This document shows, in pieces, positions 47,104-55,082 of a DNA stretch of 64,000 bases. Origin of the DNA: Lutibacter agarilyticus (GTDB lineage: Bacteria > Bacteroidota > Bacteroidia > Flavobacteriales > Flavobacteriaceae); NCBI RefSeq assembly GCF_900188235.1, contig NZ_FZNT01000001.1, forward strand, positions 434,001 through 498,000, given 5' to 3'. How positions within the stretch are numbered: position 1 is the stretch's first letter; each line of letters opens with the position of its first letter. The notes under the pieces are model-generated. The model was not told where the DNA came from, ran no database searches, and worked only from the letters and a program-made list of their open reading frames with translations. The position numbers and the translations under genes are program-made.

Positions 47104-47457
47104 ATGCGAAATAGTATATTATATACATTTTTACTAGTTTTTTTCTCTAGTATCGTTTATGCTCAAAGTTCTAATCCAGATATTAGTGTAGGTGCTACTT
47201 ATACTATTGGTGAAGCAGATTATTATAAACACATTAACTTTCCCAGAAATAATTTTATAATAAAAAATGGAGGAATTGCTAATTATAATAAAGTTAAAGG
47301 TAAAACAGTTGTAGTAACATCAATCAATGAGAGAAAAAATGGAACTTTGGTTGCAACTATTAAATTAACTTCAGAAAAGAAATTTTTTAACAGTCACAAA
47401 TATGTTACTGTAAATATTAACGAAGCTATTAATAATAAAGAGTTATTAATAAATTAA
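47104..47457 (+). CDS. Secreted hypothetical protein (117 aa)
   Basis: 117 aa with a signal peptide ending SSIVYAQS and a small beta-rich domain (SVGATYTIGEADYYKHINFP, KGKTVVVTSINERKNGTLVA). I do not recognise a named domain. It is preceded by promoter C with a long leader and followed by its own terminator (47474-47505). Codon use looks like its neighbours. Its place in the dyad cluster suggests joint control with the small RNAs. Confidence 0.75.
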   Translation: MRNSILYTFLLVFFSSIVYAQSSNPDISVGATYTIGEADYYKHINFPRNNFIIKNGGIANYNKVKGKTVVVTSINERKNGTLVATIKLTSEKKFFNSHKYVTVNINEAINNKELLIN

Positions 47458-47473
47458 AAATTATAAATATTTT

Positions 47474-47505
47474 AAAAGGCTTTTTAATTTAGGAAGCCTT
47501 TTTTT
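47474..47505 (+). terminator. Terminator of the 117-aa secreted protein gene
   Basis: AAAGGCTT pairs with AAGCCTTT around an 11-nt loop, followed by a T run. Confidence 0.8.
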
Positions 47506-47568
47506 ATGCTTTCAATTTTATAAATATTATATGTGTAAGAGAAAAACGGTTGTAAAGTAGCAATGATT

Positions 47569-47624
47569 GTTCATTATACGACATTACATGTCGTATAATG
47601 AACCGCCTTAGCAGCGTATATTTG
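47569..47624 (+). promoter_or_regulatory. Dyad-23-TAnnTTTG promoter D inside a 35-bp perfect palindrome (drives sRNA 2)
   Basis: Core CGACATTACATGTCG (47579-47593) sits in a perfect 16-3-16 palindrome spanning 47569-47603. TATATTTG follows at 47617-47624, 23 bp after the core. As DNA it is an excellent operator for a dimeric regulator; it has no T tract, so it is not a terminator. Confidence 0.7.
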
Positions 47625-47630
47625 TAGTGT

Positions 47631-47722
47631 AATTAAGAATAAGAATTACAAAGTTTTTCATAAATAAAGTTTGGTTTGATTGTTTAAAAGCCCAATTCAC
47701 TTAATGAATTGGGCTTTTTTTA
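47631..47722 (+). ncRNA. Putative small RNA 2 (twin of the RNA at 46440)
   Basis: About 92 nt, no ORF. Shared with sRNA 1: the TGTAATT...AATTACA dyad at the start, the block TTTTTCATAAATAA, and TTTGATTGTTTAAA before the terminator. The terminator stem is AAGCCCAATTCA with TGAATTGGGCTT (47688-47716), loop CTTAA, then T7. Confidence 0.65.
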
Positions 47723-47739
47723 AGAAATAAGAATTATTA

Positions 47740-47898
47740 TCAAACGTCTGAAACAATAATTGAATTTGTTGCAGAAGTATTTTGTTCAATTTGTTGAGCA
47801 TCACTGGTTAAACCACAACCTCCTTTAGCTGATTTACAACTTGTAAATGTGATTGCAATTAAGGAAATTCCTAAAAAATAGGGGATTATTCTTTTCAT
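47740..47898 (-). CDS. Small lipoprotein (52 aa)
   Basis: 52-aa product starting with a signal peptide and lipobox TFTSC (Cys21), followed by KSAKGGCGLTSDAQQIEQ and ending IIVSDV. The GGCGLT stretch resembles tiny Flavobacteriaceae lipoproteins that I recall without a known function. The start ATG is at 47896-47898. It is convergent with sRNA 2; its stop is only 17 bp from the end of that RNA. Confidence 0.7.
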   Translation of the reverse strand: MKRIIPYFLGISLIAITFTSCKSAKGGCGLTSDAQQIEQNTSATNSIIVSDV

Positions 47899-47946
47899 TT
47901 TTTTAAAGGTTATAATTTTATAATAATCTAATATACAAATAATTTT

Positions 47947-48819
47947 TTATTGACTTAATTTATTTAAGGTATAAATAATTAATTCCTCAACTGGTTTGTA
48001 GGGATCTTCGCTAAAAGTACCATTTGCTCTATTTGCAATAATAGCGTTCATAGAACAGGCATTATGGCCCAATAATTTTGATAAACCATAAATAGCTGAA
48101 GTTTCCATTTCTAAATTTGTAATTCTAACATCGTTGTATTCAAAATTATCAATTTTACTATTTAATTCTGGATCTTCAATTGCTAAACGTAAAACTCGTC
48201 CTTGAGGCCCGTAAAAACCACCAGCCGTAGCCGTTACGCCTACAAACACTTTCTCACTAGCTAATTTTTGTTCTAAACTATTAGAGTTTTCTACAATATA
48301 TGGTCTTGCTTTTCTAGGACTCCAACTGGTATGTTTTATAAAAGCATCTTCAAAATCGGCCTCTAAAATATGTTCACAATCATAGGAATGTAACATTCCA
48401 TCAAAACCTAAACCATATTTAGCCAACACAAAACTATCTACCGGAATATCTTTTTGTAAAGAGCCTGAAGTTCCAATTCTAACTATATTTAATGAAGTAT
48501 GTGTTTCTTTTACAATTCTATTTTCTAAATCAATATTAAATAAAGCATCTAATTCGTTTATAACAATATCAATATTATCAGGACCAATTCCGGTTGAAAT
48601 AACCGACATTCGAGTGCCTTTAAACATTCCTGTAATTGTTCTAAATTCTCTTTTTTGAGTTTCAAATTCAATTGAATCAAAGTGTTTTGCAACTTTAGGA
48701 ACTCTATTTTGATCGCCTACAAAAATTATGTTTGCAGCAACATTTTCAGGTTTTAAGTTTAAATGGTAAATACTACCATCTGGGTTCAGAATTAATTCTG
48801 AAGGAGCTATTTTATTCAT
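47947..48819 (-). CDS. Nucleoside phosphorylase (PNP/UDP family)
   Basis: 290-aa member of the PNP_UDP_1 superfamily, which phosphorolytically cleaves nucleosides. Landmarks: phosphate loop FVGDQNRVPKVA, STGIGPDNIDIVINEL, RIGTSGSLQ and the ribose/base region TNLEMETSAIYGLSKLLGH. The pattern is nearer to uridine phosphorylase than to PNP, but base preference is uncertain. It starts 3 bp after the eIF1-like gene's stop. Confidence 0.9.
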   Translation of the reverse strand: MNKIAPSELILNPDGSIYHLNLKPENVAANIIFVGDQNRVPKVAKHFDSIEFETQKREFRTITGMFKGTRMSVISTGIGPDNIDIVINELDALFNIDLENRIVKETHTSLNIVRIGTSGSLQKDIPVDSFVLAKYGLGFDGMLHSYDCEHILEADFEDAFIKHTSWSPRKARPYIVENSNSLEQKLASEKVFVGVTATAGGFYGPQGRVLRLAIEDPELNSKIDNFEYNDVRITNLEMETSAIYGLSKLLGHNACSMNAIIANRANGTFSEDPYKPVEELIIYTLNKLSQ

Positions 48820-48822
48820 ATT

Positions 48823-49173
48823 TTATCCGCCAACGCGTTTGATGTTATATCCTTCTTTTTGAAGGATTTCCATTATTTTATCTCTGTAATTTCCTTGAAT
48901 AATTATTTCGAAGTCTTTAACGCTTCCGCCAACACCACATTTTGTTTTTAATAATTTTCCAAGTGTTTTTAAGTCACTTTCTTCACCAACAAAACCGGTA
49001 ATTACTGTGACTGTTTTTCCACCTCTTCCTTTGTTTGAAAAATGTGCTTCTAAATATTGTTGATTAGGAGGTAAGGTTTCTTCTGTTTCGTTTGTATTTA
49101 ATGCAAATTCATCATTTGTTGAAAATACAAATCCGCCTAAATCTTCAAGGCTGTTTAATTTTTTTTTACTCAT
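48823..49173 (-). CDS. eIF1/SUI1-family protein (YciH-like)
   Basis: 116 aa. The C-terminal ~70 residues form a SUI1 fold: RGGKTVTVITGFVGEES, LKTKCGVGGSVKDFEIIIQG and REKIMEIL-like DKIMEILQKEGY. Bacterial YciH relatives resemble eIF1/IF3 and influence start-codon fidelity; function in this organism is unknown. Adjacent to the phosphorylase with 3 bp between. Confidence 0.9.
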   Translation of the reverse strand: MSKKKLNSLEDLGGFVFSTNDEFALNTNETEETLPPNQQYLEAHFSNKGRGGKTVTVITGFVGEESDLKTLGKLLKTKCGVGGSVKDFEIIIQGNYRDKIMEILQKEGYNIKRVGG

Positions 49174-49214
49174 AATGCTTTTAAAAAAGGGTAACTAATT
49201 TAAGCAATAAAATC

Positions 49215-49385
49215 TTATTTTTTTATTTTATTCCAACTAAAAAGTAATGCGGCAAGTAATTCAAATAATAAGCCAATAGCCATTAATATATTTGACTGTT
49301 CCCAATCAAAAAAGCTTGAAATAGCACCAACTATTAATAAAAAAATTCCGAAGGTGAATATTGATATTACTTTTTTTGAAATCAT
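49215..49385 (-). CDS. Small two-helix membrane protein (GldL-N-like)
   Basis: 56 aa: MISKKVISIFTFGIFLLIVG..., two hydrophobic helices separated by SSFFDWEQSN, ending WNKIKK. The helix-W/D-x-x-N-helix pattern resembles the N-terminal membrane hairpin of GldL in gliding motility, but the similarity is weak and there is no cytoplasmic domain. The ATG overlaps the stop of the upstream oxygenase gene (ATGA), so it is translationally coupled to it. Confidence 0.68.
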   Translation of the reverse strand: MISKKVISIFTFGIFLLIVGAISSFFDWEQSNILMAIGLLFELLAALLFSWNKIKK

Positions 49386-50329
49386 TTTAATAATCCTAAT
49401 TCTTTTAAACGTTCATTTAAAAATTCGCCAGCCGTAATATCATCATATACTTTTGGGTGTGTTTCGGTAATGCATTCAGGTAAGCAGTTTAAAGGCATTT
49501 CGCTAATTGGATGTGTGAAAAATGGGATTGAATAACGTGGTTTGTCCCAATCTTCACGTGGCGGATTTACCACACGATGAATGGTAGATCTTAGTTTGTT
49601 GTTGGTTAATCGTTCTAACATATCACCAACATTTATAACCAATTGTTCAGGAAGTGCGGTTACTTCAATCCATTCGCCTTGCTTATTTTTAACTTGTAAA
49701 CCTGCGGCTGAGGCTCCCATTAACAACGTAATTAAATTAATGTCACCATGAGCAGCAGCTCTTACAGCTCCTTTAGGTTCACCTTTGATAGGTGGGTAAT
49801 AAATTGAACGTAAAATACTATTTCCATTAATAACATATTTATCAAAGTAAAGTTCATCTAAACCAATATGTAAAGCCAAAGCCCTTAATACATAAATAGC
49901 GGTTTTTTCTAATTTTTTGTAAGCTTCCATTCCAACTTCATTAAAATTTGGAACTTCCTTAACTAGAACGTTTTTTGGATATTCAGCTTTTAGTTTTTCA
50001 TTATCAACAACTTCCTGTCCAAAGTGCCAAAACTCTTTTAAATCGCCTTCTTTTTTTCCTTTAGCACTTTCTTTTCCGAAGGAAGTAAAACCTCTTTGTC
50101 CCCCAATGCCTTCAATTTCATATGATTGTTTTATTTCCTCAGGTAAGTCAAAAAAAAGTTTAACTTCGGTGTATAATTTAGCTGAAAGTTCGTCGGATAA
50201 AAAATGCCCGCGTAGTGCAACAAAACCAATTTCTTCGAACGCTTCACCAATTTCTTTTATAAATTTTTTCTTTTTAGTTGTATCATCCGAAATGAATTCA
50301 GACAAATCAACACTTGGTATTTTTTTCAT
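49382..50329 (-). CDS. Isopenicillin-N-synthase-family 2OG/Fe(II) oxygenase
   Basis: 315-aa non-heme iron oxygenase. N-terminal DIOX_N (VDLSEFISDDTTKK, EIGFVALRGHF) and C-terminal 2OG-FeII domain with the iron triad HGDINLITLL (HxD) and STIHRVVNPP, and RYSIPFF for 2-oxoglutarate. Substrate unknown; the family includes plant and bacterial hydroxylases. A short membrane protein overlaps its stop by 4 bp. Confidence 0.9.
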   Translation of the reverse strand: MKKIPSVDLSEFISDDTTKKKKFIKEIGEAFEEIGFVALRGHFLSDELSAKLYTEVKLFFDLPEEIKQSYEIEGIGGQRGFTSFGKESAKGKKEGDLKEFWHFGQEVVDNEKLKAEYPKNVLVKEVPNFNEVGMEAYKKLEKTAIYVLRALALHIGLDELYFDKYVINGNSILRSIYYPPIKGEPKGAVRAAAHGDINLITLLMGASAAGLQVKNKQGEWIEVTALPEQLVINVGDMLERLTNNKLRSTIHRVVNPPREDWDKPRYSIPFFTHPISEMPLNCLPECITETHPKVYDDITAGEFLNERLKELGLLK

Positions 50330-50370
50330 AAAATTAAATTTAGCAACTTTTTAAAAGTACAAAAAAATAA

Positions 50371-51060
50371 TTATTTACGAGCGTAAGGAATTAAATAACT
50401 AAGAGTATAGTTAAATCCGAAACCTAAATTATTAAGGGAAACGTTATAAAATCCAGGAATGTATAAATTTTTGAAATTTTCAGGATCTTTATTACTGGTA
50501 ATGGCCTTAAAACTTAAGCTAAAACCCATATAAAAGTTTTTAAAAGTTTCAACTTTTAGTCCTAAAACAAATTCAGCCCATTGTGCGCTAAGACCATTTA
50601 GTTCGGTATTAACTTCTACTGTTTCAGGAGGTAAATAAGTGCCATACATATTTGGAGTATAGCTGTTTAGTTTTTGATCAAAAAAGCTAACTCCATATCT
50701 TAAGCCAACATAAATTTCATTGGTCATTCCAACCCAATTTTTATAGGCATTATAATTTGCTCCAATTTTAAAATAAGAACCTTCAGTAGTATAATTTAAG
50801 TAATCTTCTGTTCCTGTTTTATTATCGAATCCAAATTCAAGTGCTGCGTAAAATTCTTTATAAACTCTAGCGTCAGCTACTATTTCTAATCCTTTATAAT
50901 CGCTATCAATAAAAGAGATGATAGGTTTGCTAATATCAACACCAAAGCGTATTCCATATACTTGTTTAACTTTTGTAGTGTCTTGTTCTTGTTGTGCGTT
51001 GAGGGCTACAACAGAGCATAGTAGGCTAATGAAAAATAGTAATCGCTGCAATTGTATCAT
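50371..51060 (-). CDS. DUF6048 outer-membrane-like protein
   Basis: 229 aa with a signal peptide (RLLFFISLLCSVVALNAQ) and amphipathic beta strands (YGIRFGVDISKP, NLGFGFNYTLSYLIPYARK), suggesting a small beta-barrel. I recognise this from the conserved Flavobacteriaceae trio DUF6452-DUF6048-rlmD. The gene overlaps DUF6452 by 35 bp. No function is known. Confidence 0.82.
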   Translation of the reverse strand: MIQLQRLLFFISLLCSVVALNAQQEQDTTKVKQVYGIRFGVDISKPIISFIDSDYKGLEIVADARVYKEFYAALEFGFDNKTGTEDYLNYTTEGSYFKIGANYNAYKNWVGMTNEIYVGLRYGVSFFDQKLNSYTPNMYGTYLPPETVEVNTELNGLSAQWAEFVLGLKVETFKNFYMGFSLSFKAITSNKDPENFKNLYIPGFYNVSLNNLGFGFNYTLSYLIPYARK

Positions 51061-51478
51061 TATCTATAATGTTGTTATTAATATCAATACCTTTAATCCA
51101 GTTTGTTGTATTGCTTTCTAATTCAAAATCTTCAAAATTAATTTTATATCCACAAGCACGTCCAACAAAAATGGCTGTTCTTGTATAGCTAATTTTCATT
51201 TCGTCAACCAAGCCATTTGCTGCAATTTCATAGGTAGTGAAGTTTTCGTTAGTATCTAATGGAATGTATAGAGAATCAAGAGTTGTGTTGGCGGCATAAA
51301 GTTCGTTTTCTATAACCCTAACAGAATCTAATAAAATACTTTTATATTCACTTTGATCATCACTGTCATTAAATCTAATTACTAAAAATGGCGTTGTACC
51401 TTCAATACAAATGTCATCTTTTTCGCAACCTGAAATTGCAACTAAAGTAATTACGATTAAAAAAAATAATTTTCTCAT
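51026..51478 (-). CDS. DUF6452 lipoprotein
   Basis: 150-aa lipoprotein with lipobox TLVAISGC (Cys18). The body (TTLDSLYIPLDTNENFTTYE, GRACGYKINFEDFELE) has no named domain. It is the middle gene of the DUF6452-DUF6048-rlmD trio and overlaps DUF6048. Confidence 0.82.
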   Translation of the reverse strand: MRKLFFLIVITLVAISGCEKDDICIEGTTPFLVIRFNDSDDQSEYKSILLDSVRVIENELYAANTTLDSLYIPLDTNENFTTYEIAANGLVDEMKISYTRTAIFVGRACGYKINFEDFELESNTTNWIKGIDINNNIIDNDTIAAITIFH

Positions 51479-51482
51479 TGTT

Positions 51483-52892
51483 TTATTTTAATTCTAAAAG
51501 CACCACATTTTCTACATGATGTGTTTGAGGAAACATATCTACAGCTTGCGTTTTTACAATCTTATATTGTTGTTTCATTAAAGCTAAATCACGTGCTTGA
51601 GTTGCTGAATTACAACTTACATATACAATTCGCTTTGGAGAAATTTCCAATATTTTAGCAACTACATTTTTATGCATTCCATCTCTTGGAGGATCTGTAA
51701 TAATTACATCTGGCTGTCCGTGTTTTTTTATAAAAGCATCGTTAAAAACATCTTTCATGTCACCTGCATAAAACTCAACATTCTCAATTTTATTAAATTG
51801 TGCATTTAGTTTTGCATCTTCAATTGCCTCAGGAACAGATTCAACACCAATTACCTTTTGAGCATTTTTTGCTACAAATTGCGCAATAGTTCCAGTACCT
51901 GTATAAAAATCGTATACAACTTCATTACCACTTAAATTGGCAAAATCACGAGTTATTTTATACAATTCATAAGCCTGAGTTGAATTTGTTTGATAAAATG
52001 ATTTAGGTCCGATTTTAAATTTCAACCCTTCCATTTCTTCAAAAATATGATCTCTACCTTTAAAAAGTATAATATCTTGATCGTAAAGGGTATCGTTTCC
52101 TTTACCATTAATAACATATTGTAATGATGTTATTTGTGGGAATTCTTCAGAAAGAGCATTTAATAACGCTTCACGTTTTGCTTTATCTTCTTTAAAAAAT
52201 TGAATTACCACCATAATTTCACCTGTTGATGAAATACGTAACATAATGGTTCGTAATAAACCACTTTGTGCTCTAGGATTGTAAAATTCTAAATTGTTTT
52301 TTATTCCGAAATCTTTGATGAAATTTCGAATATCGTTTGAAGGATCTTCTTGTAAATGACATTTGTGTACATCTAAAATTTTATCCCACATTCCTGAAAT
52401 ATGAAAACCACAGGCATTTCTATTGTCAATTTCTTCTTCTGAATTAATTTCTTCTAAAGTTAACCAACGACTATTTGAAAATGAAAATTCCATTTTATTA
52501 CGGTAGAAGTATTGTTTTTCACAACCCAAAATAGGTGTTACTTCAGGTAACTCTAAATGACCAATGCGAATTAAATTGTTGGTAACTTCATTTTCTTTAT
52601 AAGCAAGTTGGTGTTCATATCCCATATTTTGCCATTTACAACCTCCACAGTGTTCAAAATGTTCACAAACAGGTTCGGTTCTTTTATCCGAATAGGAATG
52701 AAACTTTATTGCTGTACCTTCAAAGTAAGCTTTACGTTTTTTTCCGGTTCTAATATCTACAATATCTCCAGGAACAGTGTTTGTTAAAAAAATAACACGT
52801 CCATCAGGAGCTTTAGCAACAGTTTTTCCTCTTGCGCCAGCATCAATAACTTCAATGTTTTCAAAAATTAACGGTGTTTTTTTTCTTGCCAT
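51483..52892 (-). CDS. rlmD: 23S rRNA (uracil-5)-methyltransferase RlmD
   Basis: 469-aa Fe-S SAM methyltransferase of the RumA/RlmD family. N-terminal TRAM domain (~1-60), iron-sulfur cysteines in CEHFEHCGGCKWQ plus a later HKCHLQ Cys, SAM motif DFYTGTGTIAQFVA, and the catalytic motif YVSCNSATQARDL. It modifies 23S rRNA U1939 in E. coli; Bacteroidota homologues probably act on the same site. Followed by DUF6452 4 bp downstream. Confidence 0.93.
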   Translation of the reverse strand: MARKKTPLIFENIEVIDAGARGKTVAKAPDGRVIFLTNTVPGDIVDIRTGKKRKAYFEGTAIKFHSYSDKRTEPVCEHFEHCGGCKWQNMGYEHQLAYKENEVTNNLIRIGHLELPEVTPILGCEKQYFYRNKMEFSFSNSRWLTLEEINSEEEIDNRNACGFHISGMWDKILDVHKCHLQEDPSNDIRNFIKDFGIKNNLEFYNPRAQSGLLRTIMLRISSTGEIMVVIQFFKEDKAKREALLNALSEEFPQITSLQYVINGKGNDTLYDQDIILFKGRDHIFEEMEGLKFKIGPKSFYQTNSTQAYELYKITRDFANLSGNEVVYDFYTGTGTIAQFVAKNAQKVIGVESVPEAIEDAKLNAQFNKIENVEFYAGDMKDVFNDAFIKKHGQPDVIITDPPRDGMHKNVVAKILEISPKRIVYVSCNSATQARDLALMKQQYKIVKTQAVDMFPQTHHVENVVLLELK

Positions 52893-52920
52893 GTTGCAAA
52901 TGTACTATTATTTAGCATAA

Positions 52921-52955
52921 AAAAAGCACCTCTTATAAAGAGATGCTTTTGATTT
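52921..52955 (-). terminator. Terminator of the cytochrome c lipoprotein gene
   Basis: Reading minus, AAAGCATCTCTTT pairs with AAGAGGTGCTTT with one mismatch, followed by T7. Confidence 0.78.
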
Positions 52956-52972
52956 TTTTTAAAAAGGTTAAA

Positions 52973-53386
52973 TTATTTAACGCTTCTCATATATGCAGCG
53001 ATTGCAGCAAGTTCATCACCAGATAAATCTTTTACAAAACCATCAAGATTTGCTTTCATAATTGCAACTTGACCTGGATCAGTATCAACAATTGCTTCAG
53101 CTTCTCCTTTTAAGAATTTTACAATATCTGCGTTTTGATCAGCATATACTTTATTAATGTCTTTTATTGAAGGTCCAATTACTTTTGCATCTGCTTGGTG
53201 ACAAGTAGTACACGTTTTTTCAGCAAACAATTTTTTTCCTAATTCAAGATTGTCAACTACAACAGGAGCTTCTTTCACAGTTTCTACTTTAGGTGCTTCT
53301 TCAGTTTTAACTTCTTCTTTCTTTTTTTCTCCACAGCTAGTTAAAAAAAGAACTATTAATCCAAGTACTAATACAGATTTTTTCAT
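52973..53386 (-). CDS. Monoheme cytochrome c lipoprotein
   Basis: 137 aa with a lipobox LFLTSC (Cys18), an acidic/Lys-rich linker (EEVKTEEAPKVETVKEA), and one class I cytochrome c domain with CTTCH (59-63) and a probable distal Met110 (QVAIMKANLDGF). GLKFL-like C-terminal helix LAAIAAYMRSV. Most likely an electron carrier on the periplasmic side. A -7 box TAAATTTG (53415-53422, minus) lies 29 bp upstream. Confidence 0.93.
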   Translation of the reverse strand: MKKSVLVLGLIVLFLTSCGEKKKEEVKTEEAPKVETVKEAPVVVDNLELGKKLFAEKTCTTCHQADAKVIGPSIKDINKVYADQNADIVKFLKGEAEAIVDTDPGQVAIMKANLDGFVKDLSGDELAAIAAYMRSVK

Positions 53387-53414
53387 TTTTATAATTTTTA
53401 TTAAATTGTTTCAA

Positions 53415-53422
53415 CAAATTTA
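53415..53422 (-). promoter_or_regulatory. TAnnTTTG -7 box of cytochrome c gene
   Basis: Minus-strand TAAATTTG. Confidence 0.55.
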
Positions 53423-53582
53423 TTAAATAATTTATTGCTCTATGTGATTTATATAACAAATTTTAAGCTTTTTATTTAGACGATGTTTTTTAGGGTAATA
53501 TTTTGTAATTTGGCATTTTAAATAGGATGATTTCTCTCCTAAAATGAGGAATTGATAATTTTCAATTTAAAATTTTATTAAG

Positions 53583-54818
53583 ATGGTTTTAGAGAACATA
53601 TCATCACAACAAGCAATTGATTTAGAGAACAAGTATGGAGCGCATAACTATCATCCACTTCCTGTGGTTTTAAATAGGGGAGAAGGTGTATTTGTGTGGG
53701 ATGTAGAAGGAAAGCGTTATTACGACTTTTTATCTGCGTATTCAGCTGTAAATCAAGGGCATTGTCACCCTTCAATTATTGGAGCATTGACAGAGCAAGC
53801 AGGGAAATTAACCCTTACATCAAGAGCTTTTCACAATGATGTTTTAGGTACTTATGAAAAATATGTAACTGAATATTTTGGCTTTGATAAGGTATTACCA
53901 ATGAATACGGGTGCTGAAGCGGTAGAAACTGCAATTAAATTATGCCGAAAATACGCCTACGAAAAAAAGGGTATTGCTGAAAATGAAGCAGAAATAATTG
54001 TATGTGAAAACAATTTTCACGGACGTACAACTACCATTATTTCTTTTTCAAATGATGAAGATGCACGTAAAAACTTTGGACCTTTTACTGGTGGTTTTAT
54101 TAAAATTGAATATGACAATTTAGAAGCCTTAGAAAATGCCTTAAAATCAAGTAATAACATTGCAGGGTTTTTATTAGAACCAATTCAGGGTGAAGCAGGA
54201 GTTTATGTGCCTTCTGAAGGATATTTAACAAAGGCTAAAGCATTGTGTGAAAAATACGATGTTTTATTTATTGCTGATGAAGTGCAAACAGGTGTTGCTA
54301 GAACAGGACAATTATTAGCTGTTAATCATGAAAACGTACAGCCAGATATTTTAATTTTAGGAAAAGCAATGAGTGGTGGAGTTTATCCTGTTTCAGCTGT
54401 TTTTTCGAGTAATGAAATTATGGATGTAATTAAGCCAGGTCAGCACGGTTCAACTTTTGGTGGTAATCCTTTAGCTTGTGCTGTTGCAATTGCAGCTTTA
54501 GAAGTTGTTAAAAATGAAGCATTGGCTAAAAATTCAGAAAAGTTAGGTAAATTATTTAGAAGTGAATTGGATAAATTTATTGAAACAAATGATTTAGTAA
54601 AATTGGTTCGCGGAAAAGGATTGTTAAATGCAATTGTAATTAATGATACTGAAGATAGTTCAACAGCTTGGGATATTTGTATGAAACTACGTGATAATGG
54701 TTTATTAGCAAAACCAACACACGGAAATATTATTCGTTTTGCGCCACCTTTGGTTATGAATGAAGCGCAGTTATTAGATTGTGTAGCAATTATTAAGAAA
54801 ACTATTTCGGAATTTTAA
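53583..54818 (+). CDS. rocD: Ornithine aminotransferase
   Basis: 411-aa class III PLP enzyme converting ornithine and 2-oxoglutarate to glutamate semialdehyde. [19 protein letters not shown] is typical of OAT, with PLP ring Asp232 ([15 protein letters not shown]) and Schiff-base Lys261 (LGKAMSGG). The sequence [10 protein letters not shown] near the N-terminus is diagnostic of ornithine aminotransferases. Its product joins proline catabolism with the PRODH at 16980. Confidence 0.94.
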   Translation: MVLENISSQQAIDLENKYGAHNYHPLPVVLNRGEGVFVWDVEGKRYYDFLSAYSAVNQGHCHPSIIGALTEQAGKLTLTSRAFHNDVLGTYEKYVTEYFGFDKVLPMNTGAEAVETAIKLCRKYAYEKKGIAENEAEIIVCENNFHGRTTTIISFSNDEDARKNFGPFTGGFIKIEYDNLEALENALKSSNNIAGFLLEPIQGEAGVYVPSEGYLTKAKALCEKYDVLFIADEVQTGVARTGQLLAVNHENVQPDILILGKAMSGGVYPVSAVFSSNEIMDVIKPGQHGSTFGGNPLACAVAIAALEVVKNEALAKNSEKLGKLFRSELDKFIETNDLVKLVRGKGLLNAIVINDTEDSSTAWDICMKLRDNGLLAKPTHGNIIRFAPPLVMNEAQLLDCVAIIKKTISEF

Positions 54819-54840
54819 ATAAGAATTTACATAAAAAATA

Positions 54841-54945
54841 GACACTATACCTTTTAATGTGTCTAAACTTTTTTATAGGGTTTAATTTATCAAAGTTGAG
54901 CCCTATTTTCAAATATAGTTATAAATTGTTTAAAAAATTCTCCGT
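54841..54945 (-). mobile_element. IS256-family right-end remnant (second copy, inverted)
   Basis: On the plus strand it begins GACACTATACC and closely matches the reverse complement of the end of the IS256 remnant at 20502-20606 over about 105 bp, including the subterminal hairpin (AGGGTTTAA... / ...GAGCCCT) and CTATTTTCAA.TATAG. No transposase coding remains. So the two are copies of the same element in opposite orientations. Confidence 0.75.
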
Positions 54946-55050
54946 TTAATAATTCTTCTTTTATCATCGAAGTGTGTGTATAAATATTTCAGAATAGCGT
55001 TTCTATTTTTATACCTGACAGGGCATTACCAATAATATTCAAAATAATAC

Positions 55051-55082
55051 AAAAAAAAGCGGCTTTTAAGCCGCTTTTTTTA
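55051..55082. terminator. Bidirectional terminator after rocD/carboxypeptidase-like gene
   Basis: A self-complementary run A6-GCGGCTT-TT-AAGCCGC-T6 lies between the two converging genes. Confidence 0.85.

Noticed and set aside
54960..55045. Left end of the second IS256 remnant
   Set aside because: AGTGTGTGTATAAAT is loosely similar to the terminal repeat but too short to claim.
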